Positions 42,582-52,071 of a stretch of 64,000 bases of DNA are shown piece by piece. The stretch spans positions 496,001 to 560,000 of the forward strand of contig NZ_CP110008.1 in the NCBI RefSeq assembly GCF_025947285.1, written 5' to 3'. This DNA is from Flavobacterium sp. N2820 (GTDB lineage Bacteria > Bacteroidota > Bacteroidia > Flavobacteriales > Flavobacteriaceae). A model generated the notes under the pieces. It was given only the letters and a program-made list of their open reading frames with translations. It was not told where the DNA came from and did no database searches. Numbering within the stretch: the first letter of the stretch is position 1; each line of letters starts with the position of its first letter. Position numbers and translations under genes: made by a program.

Positions 42582-43856
42582 ATGCAACGCGACGAACAAA
42601 TTTTTGACTTAATTCTTGACGAACAAGATAGACAAATTCATGGAATTGAATTAATAGCTTCTGAAAACTTTGTAAGTGACCAAGTAATGGAAGCTGCAGG
42701 TTCATGTTTAACAAACAAATATGCTGAAGGATATCCCGGTAAAAGATATTACGGTGGCTGTGAAGTAGTAGATATAGTTGAGCAAATTGCCATTGACAGA
42801 GCAAAAGCTTTATTTGGTGCTGAATATGTAAATGTTCAACCTCATTCGGGTTCTCAGGCTAATACAGCTGTATTTGCGGCTTGTTTGAAGCCAGGTGATA
42901 CTATATTAGGGTTTGATTTATCTCATGGTGGACATTTAACACATGGTTCTCCAGTAAATTTTTCAGGAAAATTATATAATCCTGTTTTTTATGGTGTAGA
43001 AGAGGAGACAGGTGTTTTAAATTATGATAAAATTCAAGAAATTGCAACTGCAAACAAACCAAAAATGATTATTGCTGGAGCTTCAGCTTATTCTCGCGAT
43101 ATGGATTTTAAACGTTTTCGCGAAATCGCAGATAGTGTTGGGGCTTTATTATTAGCCGATATTTCACATCCAGCAGGTTTAATTGCAAAAGGACTATTAA
43201 ATGATCCAGTTCCTCATTGTCATATTATAACTACTACAACTCATAAGACATTAAGAGGTCCAAGAGGTGGAATGATTATGATGGGTAAAGATTTTGAAAA
43301 TCCATGGGGATTAACTACTCCAAAAGGAGAAATTAGAATGATGAGCCATGTGTTAGATATGTCTGTTTTCCCTGGTAATCAAGGGGGACCTTTAATGCAT
43401 ATTATTGCTGCTAAAGCTGTTGCTTTTGGTGAGTGTCTAACAGATGAGTTTTTCCGTTATGCTATGCAAGTTAAGAAAAATGCACAAGCGATGGCAGAGG
43501 CTTTTAATAAAAGAGGTTACAAATTAATCTCTGGTGGAACTGATAATCATATGATGTTGATTGATTTAAGAAACAAAGGAATCTCGGGTAAAGATGCTGA
43601 AAATGCTTTGGTAAAAGCTGAAATTACAGTGAATAAAAATATGGTTCCATTTGATGATAAATCGCCATTTGTTACTTCTGGTATTCGTGTAGGAACTCCT
43701 GCAATTACTACTCGTGGTTTAGTGGAGGAAGATATGGAAACTGTAGTAGCTTTAATCGATAAAGTATTAATGAATTATTCTGATGAAGCTGTTTTAGAAC
43801 AAGTAGCCGAAGAAGTAAATGATTTAATGAGTGAAAGAGCAATGTTTGTTTTCTAA
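42582..43856 (+). CDS. glyA: serine hydroxymethyltransferase
   Basis: PLP enzyme that converts serine and tetrahydrofolate to glycine and methylene-tetrahydrofolate, the main source of one-carbon units. 424 residues. Family marks are [52 protein letters not shown], the PLP lysine Lys222 in [34 protein letters not shown] and [15 protein letters not shown]. Standard start just after the divergent promoter region. A strong bidirectional terminator separates it from the OmpA-like gene. Confidence 0.97.
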   Translation: MQRDEQIFDLILDEQDRQIHGIELIASENFVSDQVMEAAGSCLTNKYAEGYPGKRYYGGCEVVDIVEQIAIDRAKALFGAEYVNVQPHSGSQANTAVFAACLKPGDTILGFDLSHGGHLTHGSPVNFSGKLYNPVFYGVEEETGVLNYDKIQEIATANKPKMIIAGASAYSRDMDFKRFREIADSVGALLLADISHPAGLIAKGLLNDPVPHCHIITTTTHKTLRGPRGGMIMMGKDFENPWGLTTPKGEIRMMSHVLDMSVFPGNQGGPLMHIIAAKAVAFGECLTDEFFRYAMQVKKNAQAMAEAFNKRGYKLISGGTDNHMMLIDLRNKGISGKDAENALVKAEITVNKNMVPFDDKSPFVTSGIRVGTPAITTRGLVEEDMETVVALIDKVLMNYSDEAVLEQVAEEVNDLMSERAMFVF

Positions 43857-43888
43857 CATTTACTTTAAAGAAATAATAGACATAAATT

Positions 43889-43925
43889 AAAAAAGCCATC
43901 TCTAAAATATAGAGATGGCTTTTTT
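43889..43925. terminator. bidirectional terminator between glyA and the OmpA-like gene
   Basis: AAAAAAGCCATCTCTA pairs perfectly with TAGAGATGGCTTTTTT (16-bp stem, 5-base loop), with T-runs on both strands. Confidence 0.95.
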
Positions 43926-43947
43926 AATATGAAGTTTGCTGTAAAAA

Positions 43948-44784
43948 CTATTCTTTTGCTAATGTTTTCATTTCTTTTTCAATCATTTCATAAAATTGGT
44001 CAATTTTAGGCATGATGATAATACGAGTTCTTCTGTTTTTTGCTCTATTTGCAGGTGAATCGTTTTCTACTAAAGGAATATATGAACTTCTACCGGCTGG
44101 AATCAATTGTTTTGGACTAACACCTAATTCTTTATGTAAAACTCTTACAATTGAAGTAGCTCTTTTTACAGATAAATCCCAGTTGTCTAATAAAACTGAG
44201 TTTTTAATTGGCACATTATCAGTATGACCTTCAACCATACATTCAAAATCAGGTTTGCTATTGATCACTTTAGCTACTTTAGCTAAAACACCTTTTGCTT
44301 TATCACTAACTTCATAACTTCCTGATTTGAATAACAAATTATCGGCAATTGAAATCATCACAACTCCTTTTTCAACATTGATGTTAATGTCTGGGTCGTC
44401 AATTCCTACTTCGCGTTTTAAGCTTGTTACCAAAGCTAAAGTTACACTGTCTTTTTTAGTTAAGGCATCTTGTAAACGATTGATTTTTAAATCTTTTTCT
44501 TTTAAACTTTCTAATGATTTTTCAAGATTTTCAGCTCCTTTTGTTGTCAAAGTGGTTAAATTCCCCATATTGTTAATCAAGTCTGAATTGTTCTTTTTCA
44601 AAAAATCAATTTGATTAGCAAACGCTTCTTTTTCTGTCAAACATGTGTTTAATTTAACAGTTGCAGTGTTTAATAAATCTTGGATTTCTTTGTTTTTAGC
44701 TTCTAATTCGGTGAATTTCTTTTTAGAAACACACGATGTAAGTGACATAGTTGCTAATGTCATGATTAAGATTACTCTTTTCAT
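43948..44784 (-). CDS. OmpA family lipoprotein (peptidoglycan-binding)
   Basis: 278 residues. The N terminus is a lipoprotein signal with lipobox LTSC, lipid on Cys18. A coiled-coil region (about 22-120) full of Lys, Glu and Asn heptads follows. The C-terminal OmpA domain (about 145-265) carries MVEGHTDNVPIKNSVLLDNW, DLSVKRATSIVRVLH and SPANRAKNRRTRIIIMPK, the residues that hold diaminopimelate of peptidoglycan. The likely job is to tether the outer membrane to the cell wall. TAATTTTG at 44811-44804 (minus) is a possible -7 element. It stands alone between glyA and the glycosyltransferase operon. Confidence 0.9.
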   Translation of the reverse strand: MKRVILIMTLATMSLTSCVSKKKFTELEAKNKEIQDLLNTATVKLNTCLTEKEAFANQIDFLKKNNSDLINNMGNLTTLTTKGAENLEKSLESLKEKDLKINRLQDALTKKDSVTLALVTSLKREVGIDDPDININVEKGVVMISIADNLLFKSGSYEVSDKAKGVLAKVAKVINSKPDFECMVEGHTDNVPIKNSVLLDNWDLSVKRATSIVRVLHKELGVSPKQLIPAGRSSYIPLVENDSPANRAKNRRTRIIIMPKIDQFYEMIEKEMKTLAKE

Positions 44785-44855
44785 AATGTTTTTTTATTTT
44801 TTACAAAATTAACTGGAAATTGTTAAAAAATAGCTTTTTTAAACCTAAACTATTG

Positions 44856-45851
44856 TTAAAACAAATCAACAAACACCTTGCCATTCTTGATGAAATAACT
44901 AAAAACAATACTTTTGATTTTATAATAATGATTTTTTTGAGTTGTAGTTCGTTTTCTACAAAATTGATTTACAAGGTAATAGAAAGCAAAATGGGCTTTA
45001 ATAATTGCCCAAAAATGTTTAAACTTTCCTTTGAAAATAAATTGTATTCCAGCTAAACCATCTAGAAACAAGCGTGATAATATAATTGTAAACAATTGGT
45101 TTTTTGGAAGATTTTTAGTCAACATCAATAATGAGTTTCTAAAATTCAAAAAAGTTTTTCTCGGATTTCCTTCGTTTAAAGTAGCGCCACCAACGTGATA
45201 AACAATTGATTTTGAAGTATATTTTGCTTTATAACCTTGATTAAAAGCTCTCCAACACAAATCAATCTCTTCTTGGTGAGCAAAAAACTCATCATCAAAA
45301 CCATTTAGTTTTCGGTAGACTTCTTTTCGTATGAAAAAGCAAGCGCCTGTTGCCCAAAAAATTTCGATATCATCATCGTATTGATGTTTGTCTTCTTCCA
45401 CAGTATCAAAAATTCGACCTCGGCAAAACGGATAGCCAAATTTGTCAATAAAACCACCAGCGCCACCAGCGTATTCAAAATGTGTTTTTCTTTTAAAATC
45501 TAAAAGTTTAGGCTGAATAATTGCAGTTTCTGGTTGCGTTTCGAATAGCTCTAAAATAGGAGTAAGCCAATTTTTCGTTACTTCAATATCAGAATTCACC
45601 AAGGCATAATATTCTTCTTCAACAAATTTCAGGGCTTCGTTGTAGCCTTTTGCAAAACCAAAATTACCCGAGTTTTGAATAATTTTCACTGAAGAAAATT
45701 GGTTTTTAAGTACTTCAATTGAGTCATCAGTAGAAGCGTTATCGGCCACATAAATCGTAGCTTCATCAGAAAAAGCAAGTATTGAGGGCAAAAACTGTTC
45801 AAGTAATTTTGCTCCATTCCAATTTAAAATGACTACAGCTATTTTTTTCAA
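44856..45851 (-). CDS. family 2 glycosyltransferase (rhamnosyltransferase-like)
   Basis: 331-residue GT-A enzyme. It opens with VVILNWNGAKLLEQFLPSI and IYVADNASTDDSIEVLK. The DxD-type metal motif is NSDIEVTKN near residues 84-92, and the acceptor region includes IFWATGACFFIRKEVYRKL and FDDEFFAHQEEIDLCWRAF (the catalytic E/D pair). The C-terminal helix pair near 255-285 may sit at the membrane. Sequence style matches WbbL/rhamnosyltransferase-like enzymes of cell-surface polysaccharide synthesis, but the sugar is unproven. Its ATG overlaps the stop of the gene upstream by four bases. Confidence 0.88.
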   Translation of the reverse strand: MKKIAVVILNWNGAKLLEQFLPSILAFSDEATIYVADNASTDDSIEVLKNQFSSVKIIQNSGNFGFAKGYNEALKFVEEEYYALVNSDIEVTKNWLTPILELFETQPETAIIQPKLLDFKRKTHFEYAGGAGGFIDKFGYPFCRGRIFDTVEEDKHQYDDDIEIFWATGACFFIRKEVYRKLNGFDDEFFAHQEEIDLCWRAFNQGYKAKYTSKSIVYHVGGATLNEGNPRKTFLNFRNSLLMLTKNLPKNQLFTIILSRLFLDGLAGIQFIFKGKFKHFWAIIKAHFAFYYLVNQFCRKRTTTQKNHYYKIKSIVFSYFIKNGKVFVDLF

Positions 45852-46255
45852 TTGTTTATTAATTTTTGAATTTGTGATTTTTTGAGATTTCGTTCGAATG
45901 AATAAGAGTTAGAAAGTTCGTCTACTAAATCAAGTATTTCTATTGTTTTTGTTAAATAGGCCTTAGATTCATTATTTGCTTTTGAAGAACTCAATTCTGT
46001 CATTAAATCGGCTAATTTTTCTAGATGTTGTTCATTAAATTTAAAATTTGAAAGATACTTTTTCATTTCATCTTTTGAAAGTGAAACAAAGAGAGGTAAA
46101 TCGAAATCTAATTCACACTTAAGCTCATTTGTAACTGAATTTATTGCTTCGATTGAATTTGCTGCAGAATTGCTATTTAAAAAATTTGCTAACAGCCTTT
46201 GTAGAAAAAAACCTAATTTTTCAATTTCTGCTTGTATAAAATCACGTTTTTCCAT
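45848..46255 (-). CDS. small helical protein of unknown function
   Basis: 135 residues, no signal or membrane segment, predicted all-helical from the heptad pattern (FIQAEIEKLGFFLQRLLANF, LEKLADLMTELSSSKANNES). No family recognised. It lies in a three-gene minus-strand unit: 2 bases after the HSDR_N-like protein and overlapping the glycosyltransferase start by four bases. Such tight coupling suggests coordinated expression, although the three products share no obvious pathway. Confidence 0.7.
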   Translation of the reverse strand: MEKRDFIQAEIEKLGFFLQRLLANFLNSNSAANSIEAINSVTNELKCELDFDLPLFVSLSKDEMKKYLSNFKFNEQHLEKLADLMTELSSSKANNESKAYLTKTIEILDLVDELSNSYSFERNLKKSQIQKLINN

Positions 46256-46257
46256 GG

Positions 46258-46704
46258 TTAATTCGAATATTCAGGAAGTTCTTTCAAGAAAACATATTTT
46301 TCGTTTTCAAAATCCATTTGACAAAAATAATGATTCAATCCATTAGTTACCATTAAATATTTAGCTTTCAATACTAAATTATAACGCGCAATTTGGTCAA
46401 AAGTATGTTGCGATATTGGAACTTCAGGTGCTTTGCATTCAATTAAAAGGAATATTTCACCGTTGGGTTGAAATACGACACCATCATATCGTTTATTTAA
46501 ATCGTTAATCTTGATTAATTTTTCAACATTGATAAGTGATTTTGGATACTTTTTTTCTTGTAACAAAAACTGAATTACATGTTGACGCACCCATTCTTCT
46601 GGTGTAAGAAGAATAAATTTTTTTCTAATTTCATCAAAAATAGACACTTTATTTTCACTATTTTTGAACCGAAAGGAATAAACTGGAAAGTTCAACTTTT
46701 GCAT
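46258..46704 (-). CDS. HSDR_N-like PD-(D/E)xK nuclease domain protein
   Basis: 148 residues resembling the N-terminal nuclease domain of type I restriction R subunits, here as a stand-alone protein. The putative active site is Asp74 in RYDGVVFQPNG and Glu89-x-Lys91 in IFLLIECKAP, the PD-(D/E)xK spacing. TPEEWVRQHVIQFLLQEKKYP is the typical helix before it. No helicase, specificity or methylase gene is near, so this is not a restriction system as it stands. Proteins of this type next to holA are, from memory, common in Bacteroidota; their function is unproven. First gene of the unit with the 135-residue protein and GT2. Confidence 0.85.
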   Translation of the reverse strand: MQKLNFPVYSFRFKNSENKVSIFDEIRKKFILLTPEEWVRQHVIQFLLQEKKYPKSLINVEKLIKINDLNKRYDGVVFQPNGEIFLLIECKAPEVPISQHTFDQIARYNLVLKAKYLMVTNGLNHYFCQMDFENEKYVFLKELPEYSN

Positions 46705-46726
46705 GAAGCAAAAATAGTTATTTTAA

Positions 46727-46760
46727 ACTAACTGCCAACTGCTACTGAACACTGAATACT
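46727..46760 (+). repeat. ACTG-rich degenerate micro-repeat in the HSDR_N/holA divergent spacer
   Basis: Seven closely spaced ACT/ACTG units (ACTAACTGCCAACTGCTACT and following). It resembles the spacer tract at 27343-27387 and contains no promoter motif of the usual kind. Confidence 0.6.
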
Positions 46761-46767
46761 TAAAACA

Positions 46768-47772
46768 ATGGATGAAGTAATTCAAATTACAAAAGATATA
46801 AAAGCCGGAAACATCAAACCTATTTATTTTTTTATGGGTGAAGAACCCTATTATATTGATAAATTAACCGATTTTATTGAGCAAAATGTGTTACAAGAAC
46901 ACGAGCGCGATTTTAATCAATCTGTATTATATGGTCGCGATGTTACTATGGAAGACGTAATTGGCAGTGCTAAACGATTTCCAATGATGGCTGACCGGCA
47001 AGTTGTAGTGGTTAGAGAAGCTCAAGAATTATCGCGTCATATTGAAAAATTAGAGGCGTATGCCGAAAACCCGCAACCTACAACGGTTTTGGTTTTTGCT
47101 TATAAATATAAAACATTAGACAAGCGTAAAAAAATCACCAAACTTCTAGACAAAGTTGGAGTAGTTTACGAAAGTAAAAAGTTATATGAAAATCAAGTTG
47201 GCGATTGGATTAAACGTGTTTTATCAGGACAAGGGTATGCTATTGAACCCAAAGCAGCCGCTATTTTAGTAGAATTCTTAGGAACCGATTTGTCAAAAAT
47301 CAGTAATGAATTGAATAAATTAAAGATTATTTTACCAAAAGGACATACGTTTACAGCAAAAGATATTGAAGAGAATATAGGCTTTAGTAAGGATTATAAC
47401 AACTTTGAACTTAGAAAAGCTATTGGCGAAAAAAATCAATTAAAAGCATATAAAATTATAGATTATTTTGCTCAAAATCCAAAAGATAATCCAATGGTGG
47501 TTACTACGGGATTGGTCTTTGGTTTCTTTTCGCAATTGTTACAATATCATGGTTTAAAAGATAAATCGCAATTCAATGCAGCTAAAGTATTAAAAGTGAG
47601 TCCTTATTTTGTAAAAGATTATGAAGTGGCATTTAGAAATTATCCAATGAAAAAAGTTAGTGCTATTGTTGCTGCTTTGCGTGATATTGATGTAAAAAGC
47701 AAAGGTGTTGGCGCTTCTTCTATGTCACAACACGATTTATTAAAGGAATTATTGATTAAAATTTTCAATTAA
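46768..47772 (+). CDS. holA: DNA polymerase III delta subunit
   Basis: Clamp-loader subunit that opens the sliding clamp at the replication fork. 334 residues. The N-terminal domain has IKPIYFFMGEEPYYIDKLTD, followed by FPMMADRQVVVVREAQEL and the family's LVFAYKYKTLDKRKKITKLL. The second half contains FLGTDLSKISNELNKLKIIL and the C-terminal collar helices (NPMVVTTGLVFGFFSQLLQY, KVSPYFVKDYEVAFRNY). The P-loop lysine is absent, as is normal for delta. The start is 63 bases from the divergent HSDR_N gene. Confidence 0.94.
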   Translation: MDEVIQITKDIKAGNIKPIYFFMGEEPYYIDKLTDFIEQNVLQEHERDFNQSVLYGRDVTMEDVIGSAKRFPMMADRQVVVVREAQELSRHIEKLEAYAENPQPTTVLVFAYKYKTLDKRKKITKLLDKVGVVYESKKLYENQVGDWIKRVLSGQGYAIEPKAAAILVEFLGTDLSKISNELNKLKIILPKGHTFTAKDIEENIGFSKDYNNFELRKAIGEKNQLKAYKIIDYFAQNPKDNPMVVTTGLVFGFFSQLLQYHGLKDKSQFNAAKVLKVSPYFVKDYEVAFRNYPMKKVSAIVAALRDIDVKSKGVGASSMSQHDLLKELLIKIFN

Positions 47773-47839
47773 TTGAACGAAATAAAAGTTTTAAAATTTG
47801 TAACTTCGCAGTCCTAAAATTTAGCAAAAAACAGGTATT

Positions 47840-48022
47840 ATGGGAATGAATAAAAATACAATATTAGCTTGGGCAACTTTCATAATGATTTTAATGGGGT
47901 TGCTTTTAATTGGTCTAGGAATTTATCGCTATGCAGATGTTGCTGGTTGGGGATTTTCTGCTGTAGGTGTTGGATTTTTTGCCATTGCTTGGGTTTTTAA
48001 TGCCTTAAAAGGAAGAGTGTAA
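47840..48022 (+). CDS. CAL67264 family small membrane protein
   Basis: 60 residues, two transmembrane helices (about 7-27 and 35-55) joined by a short loop RYADVAGWG. It matches the small Bacteroidota membrane protein family I know as CAL67264, which has no known function and is typically found just upstream of ettA, as here. The upstream TAACTTCG (one base from TAnnTTTG) also precedes ytxJ at 59493 and may be its -7 element. Confidence 0.8.
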   Translation: MGMNKNTILAWATFIMILMGLLLIGLGIYRYADVAGWGFSAVGVGFFAIAWVFNALKGRV

Positions 48023-48107
48023 TTAAATTAAGAATTAAGAATTATGACTATTATAAATCCAATTAATCTAAAATTCTAATAATCTAACAATCAAATTAAT
48101 CTAAAAA

Positions 48108-49799
48108 ATGTCAGACGATAAGAAAGTAATTTTCTCAATGCAAAAATTGAGTAAAAGTTACCAAGGAAGTGATAAACAAGTATTAAAAAATATTTACTTA
48201 AGTTTCTTTTACGGAGCAAAAATTGGTATTTTAGGTCTAAATGGATCTGGAAAATCATCTTTGTTAAAGATTATTGCTGGAGTTGATAAAAATTATCAAG
48301 GAGATGTGGTGTTTCAGCCAGGTTATTCTGTTGGTTATTTAGAGCAAGAACCACAATTAGACGAAACAAAAACCGTAATTGAAGTGGTTCGTGAAGGTGC
48401 AGCCGAAATTTTTACATTACTGGAAGAATTCAATAAAATTAATGATGATTTTGGTTTGCCTGAAGTATATGAAGATGCCGATAAAATGCAAAAACTAATG
48501 GATCGTCAGGCAGAATTACAAGACAGAATTGATGCTTGTGGTGCTTGGGAAATTGATACCAAATTAGAAATTGCAATGGATGCTCTTCGCACACCAGAAG
48601 CAGATACACCAATAAGTGTATTATCAGGAGGAGAAAAGCGCCGTGTAGCTTTATGCCGTTTATTATTACAACAACCTGATGTACTTTTACTTGATGAGCC
48701 TACGAATCACTTGGATGCTGAATCGGTACTGTGGCTAGAGCAACATTTACAACAATATGCAGGAACTGTTATTGCAGTAACGCATGATAGATATTTCTTA
48801 GATAATGTTGCAGGTTGGATTTTAGAATTAGACAGGGGAGAAGGTATTCCATGGAAAGGAAATTATTCTTCTTGGTTAGATCAAAAATCAAAACGTATGG
48901 AGCAAGAAGAAAAAGTGGCTTCGAAACGCAGAAAAACACTAGAACGTGAGTTAGATTGGGTTCGTCAAGGAGCAAAAGGTCGTCAAACCAAACAAAAAGC
49001 TCGTTTGCAGAATTACGATAAATTATTAAACGAAGACCAAAAAGAATTAGACGAAAAATTAGAAATCTATATTCCTAATGGACCTCGATTAGGAACTAAT
49101 GTAATTGAAGCTAAAGGTGTTGCTAAAGCATTTGGTGATAAATTATTATATGATGATTTGAACTTTGTACTTCCTCAAGCTGGAATTGTAGGTATTATTG
49201 GGCCAAATGGTGCTGGAAAATCTACTATTTTCAGAATGATTATGGGTGAAGAAAAACCTGATGCAGGAACATTCTCAATTGGTGAGACTGTAAAAATTGC
49301 CTATGTAGATCAATCGCATTCCAATATTGATGTGAATAAATCGATATGGGAAAACTTTTGTGATGGTCAAGAACTTATTTTAATGGGTGGAAGACAAGTA
49401 AACTCGAGAGCCTATTTGTCTCGTTTTAATTTTGGCGGAAGTGATCAAAACAAAAAAGTTGCTGCCCTTTCTGGAGGTGAACGAAACCGATTGCATTTAG
49501 CCATGACATTAAAAGAAGAAGGAAATGTTTTACTTTTAGATGAGCCTACAAATGATTTAGATATCAATACTTTACGAGCTTTAGAAGAAGGTTTAGAAAA
49601 TTTTGCGGGTTGTGCGGTTATTATTTCGCATGACAGATGGTTTTTAGATAGAGTTTGTACACACATCTTAGCTTTTGAAGGCGATTCGCAAGTGTATTGT
49701 TTTGAAGGTAGTTTTTCTGAATATGAAGAAAATAAACGCAAACGTCTAGGAAAGGATGTAGTTCCAACACGTATTAAATACAAAAAATTAATTCGATAA
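48108..49799 (+). CDS. ettA: energy-dependent translational throttle protein EttA (ABC-F)
   Basis: Ribosome-bound ABC-F ATPase that regulates the first elongation step according to the ATP/ADP ratio. 563 residues with two ABC cassettes: Walker A GLNGSGKSSLL and signature LSGGEKRRVALCRLLL with DEPTNHLD in the first; GPNGAGKSTIF, LSGGERNRLHLAM and DEPTNDLD in the second. Between them is the long P-site tRNA interaction linker. The arm (about 95-135, DFGLPEVYEDADKMQKLMDR) distinguishes EttA from Uup-like proteins. The last residues before the stop are RIKYKKLIR, typical of EttA. A strong terminator follows. Confidence 0.95.
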   Translation: MSDDKKVIFSMQKLSKSYQGSDKQVLKNIYLSFFYGAKIGILGLNGSGKSSLLKIIAGVDKNYQGDVVFQPGYSVGYLEQEPQLDETKTVIEVVREGAAEIFTLLEEFNKINDDFGLPEVYEDADKMQKLMDRQAELQDRIDACGAWEIDTKLEIAMDALRTPEADTPISVLSGGEKRRVALCRLLLQQPDVLLLDEPTNHLDAESVLWLEQHLQQYAGTVIAVTHDRYFLDNVAGWILELDRGEGIPWKGNYSSWLDQKSKRMEQEEKVASKRRKTLERELDWVRQGAKGRQTKQKARLQNYDKLLNEDQKELDEKLEIYIPNGPRLGTNVIEAKGVAKAFGDKLLYDDLNFVLPQAGIVGIIGPNGAGKSTIFRMIMGEEKPDAGTFSIGETVKIAYVDQSHSNIDVNKSIWENFCDGQELILMGGRQVNSRAYLSRFNFGGSDQNKKVAALSGGERNRLHLAMTLKEEGNVLLLDEPTNDLDINTLRALEEGLENFAGCAVIISHDRWFLDRVCTHILAFEGDSQVYCFEGSFSEYEENKRKRLGKDVVPTRIKYKKLIR

Positions 49800-49808
49800 A
49801 CATTTGTT

Positions 49809-49840
49809 AAAAAATCCTGATTTAGTCAGGATTTTTTTTT
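49809..49840 (+). terminator. Rho-independent terminator after ettA
   Basis: AAAAAATCCTGA pairs with TCAGGATTTTTT (12-bp stem, 5-base loop TTTAG) followed by more T. The stem core AATCCTGA is shared with the fabV terminator. Confidence 0.92.
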
Positions 49841-49871
49841 ATTTTAGACTTTTACTATATATCCCTAAAAA

Positions 49872-52070
49872 ATGATGTTTTTAAAGCATTTTACAGTCAT
49901 ATTTGTTTTGTTTTGGGTTGTACAGCCTAGTTATTCGCAACATAATTCAAGCGATATAAAGTCAGCAAAAGAATTATTAAAAAAGGCGGGTCAAAGTTTT
50001 TTAAATTTAGAATGTAAAAAATCACTCGATTTTGCTAAATCATCATTAGAAATTTCTTTAAAAAATGATGATTATCTGTTGGCAGCAAAAGCTTATAATT
50101 TAATCGGGCTAAATTTTGATGAGTTTTCTGATTATAAAAAAGCAATTGAATATTACAATAAAGGGTTGGTTTTAGCAAACAAAACTTCTAACGATACAGT
50201 TAAAGCGTGGTTAAATAATAATTTAGGAAATGTTTATTGTTATCGAAAAATTGATTTTAAAAAAGGAATCCATTATTATAAAAAAGGAATCCAATATTCA
50301 GAACGATTAAATGATATTTATGAAATAACGTTTTCAAAATTAAACATAGTTAGTGCTTATTTTGCCAACGAAGATTTTAATTCAGGAATTGTTTATTTAA
50401 ACCAAATTAAAGATTATATAGAAAAAGAAGGCGAAATTGAAGCTAAAATATCTCTTTATTCAAATTATGGATTATATTACAATGCATTAAATATGGATAA
50501 AAAGGCGGAAGAATACTATTTAAAATCCGTTGCTTTTTGTGAAAAAAATGACATTGAATTAATTAAATCAAATGCTTCAGTAGTATATGAAGATATTTCT
50601 AATTTCTATTTTAAAATCAAAAACTTTGAAAAAGCCCATTTTTATTTGGCAAAACACGACAAACTTCAAGATGAAATTTACAATGAAAATAGAGTAAATG
50701 AAGTTAAAATTGCAGGTTTAGAAATTGAACATGATGAAATCAATAGAAAAATCAGCCAAATTGAATCTGAGAAAAAAATTCAGGATGAAAAACTAAAAAA
50801 TAACAAGCAATTTATAATTTTTTCAGCCATAATCGTTATAATATTAATCCTTCTTTTACTTTCATTCATTAGAAATAACAAACTAAAGTCAAAAATTAAT
50901 TCTGAACTTAAGCTTGCAAATACGGAATTATTAATCGCCAAGGAAAAAGCAGAGGAAGCCTCACAATTAAAAACACAGTTTATTTCAACCATAAGTCATG
51001 AATTGAGAACACCGTTGTATGGTGTTGTAGGAATTACAGATATTATTTTAGACGAGCACAAAGAATTAAAAAATAGTCCACATTTGAAGTCTTTAAAATT
51101 TTCTGCTAAATATTTATTGTCATTGGTAAACGATATTTTGAAGGTTTATAAAATTGAAGAAAACCAAGTAGTACTTCAAGATAGTGTATTTAACCTTCAT
51201 GATGAATTAGTGGTTATTAAAGATTCGTTACATTTTTTAGCAATTAAAAATAACAACCAAATTCATTTAGAAATTGATAGTCAAATTCCTGTTCATTTGA
51301 TTGGAGATAAAATTAGATTATCACAAATTTTTATCAATCTGATAAGTAATTCGTTGAAATTTACACACAATGGATATGTGACTATTAAAGCTGATTTGTT
51401 GGCACTAAAAGACAATAATTGTCAAGTTAAATTTCAAGTAATTGATAATGGAATTGGAATAGCTAAGAAAGATCAAGAAAAGGTTTTTGAAAAATTTGTA
51501 CAAGTCTATCGCAAAGAAGATGATTATCAAGGAACTGGTTTAGGGCTTACTATTGTGAAGAAAATGGTCGAATTATTCCAAGGAACTATTGAGTTAGAAA
51601 GTGAGGAAAATATTGGTACAATCGTTACTTTTATAATTAATTTAGATGCTGATAGCAATAAAATAAATCAAATAATTAACAATTTAGAAGTAGACTTATC
51701 GGCTAAAAAAGATTACAATATTTTAGTAGTAGAAGACAATAAAATTAATCAAGTGGTGACTAAAAAATTGTTAGAAAACAATCATTTTAGATGTGTAATT
51801 GTTAGTGACGGTTATGCTGCTTTAGAAATTTTAGAAAATAAAAAATTTGATGCTATTTTAATGGATATTAATATGCCATTAATTAATGGATTTGACACCT
51901 CTAAACTCATTAGACAAAAGGGAATTTCGATTCCAATTATAGCGGTCACTGCATTTGACAAACAAGATATTGAAGAAAAAATCAAAGATGCTGAAATTGA
52001 TGAAGTAATTGTTAAACCATTTGATAGCACAAAGCTTTTTGAGGTTATTAAACGATTTGTCGATAAATAG
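49872..52070 (+). CDS. TPR-containing hybrid histidine kinase/response regulator
   Basis: 732 residues. Signal peptide or N-terminal anchor MMFLKHFTVIFVLFWVVQPSYSQ, periplasmic TPR repeats (about 60-250, for example AIEYYNKGLVLANKTSNDTV), a coiled coil, and one transmembrane helix near 315-336 (FIIFSAIIVIILILLLLSFI). Cytoplasmic part: HisKA with TISHELRTPLYGVV (His near 375), ATPase with FINLISNSLKFT, DNGIGIA and GTGLGLTIVKKMV, and a C-terminal receiver (about 615-732) with VVEDNKINQ and phospho-Asp in ILMDINMP. Hybrid kinases of this TPR type are common in Bacteroidota; signal and output are unknown. It ends 1 base before the convergent rlmH stop. Confidence 0.9.
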   Translation: MMFLKHFTVIFVLFWVVQPSYSQHNSSDIKSAKELLKKAGQSFLNLECKKSLDFAKSSLEISLKNDDYLLAAKAYNLIGLNFDEFSDYKKAIEYYNKGLVLANKTSNDTVKAWLNNNLGNVYCYRKIDFKKGIHYYKKGIQYSERLNDIYEITFSKLNIVSAYFANEDFNSGIVYLNQIKDYIEKEGEIEAKISLYSNYGLYYNALNMDKKAEEYYLKSVAFCEKNDIELIKSNASVVYEDISNFYFKIKNFEKAHFYLAKHDKLQDEIYNENRVNEVKIAGLEIEHDEINRKISQIESEKKIQDEKLKNNKQFIIFSAIIVIILILLLLSFIRNNKLKSKINSELKLANTELLIAKEKAEEASQLKTQFISTISHELRTPLYGVVGITDIILDEHKELKNSPHLKSLKFSAKYLLSLVNDILKVYKIEENQVVLQDSVFNLHDELVVIKDSLHFLAIKNNNQIHLEIDSQIPVHLIGDKIRLSQIFINLISNSLKFTHNGYVTIKADLLALKDNNCQVKFQVIDNGIGIAKKDQEKVFEKFVQVYRKEDDYQGTGLGLTIVKKMVELFQGTIELESEENIGTIVTFIINLDADSNKINQIINNLEVDLSAKKDYNILVVEDNKINQVVTKKLLENNHFRCVIVSDGYAALEILENKKFDAILMDINMPLINGFDTSKLIRQKGISIPIIAVTAFDKQDIEEKIKDAEIDEVIVKPFDSTKLFEVIKRFVDK

Positions 52071-52071
52071 A

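Noticed and set aside
46258..46704. Type I restriction-modification system
   Set aside because: Only a nuclease-like domain is present; no helicase, methylase or specificity subunit within the window.
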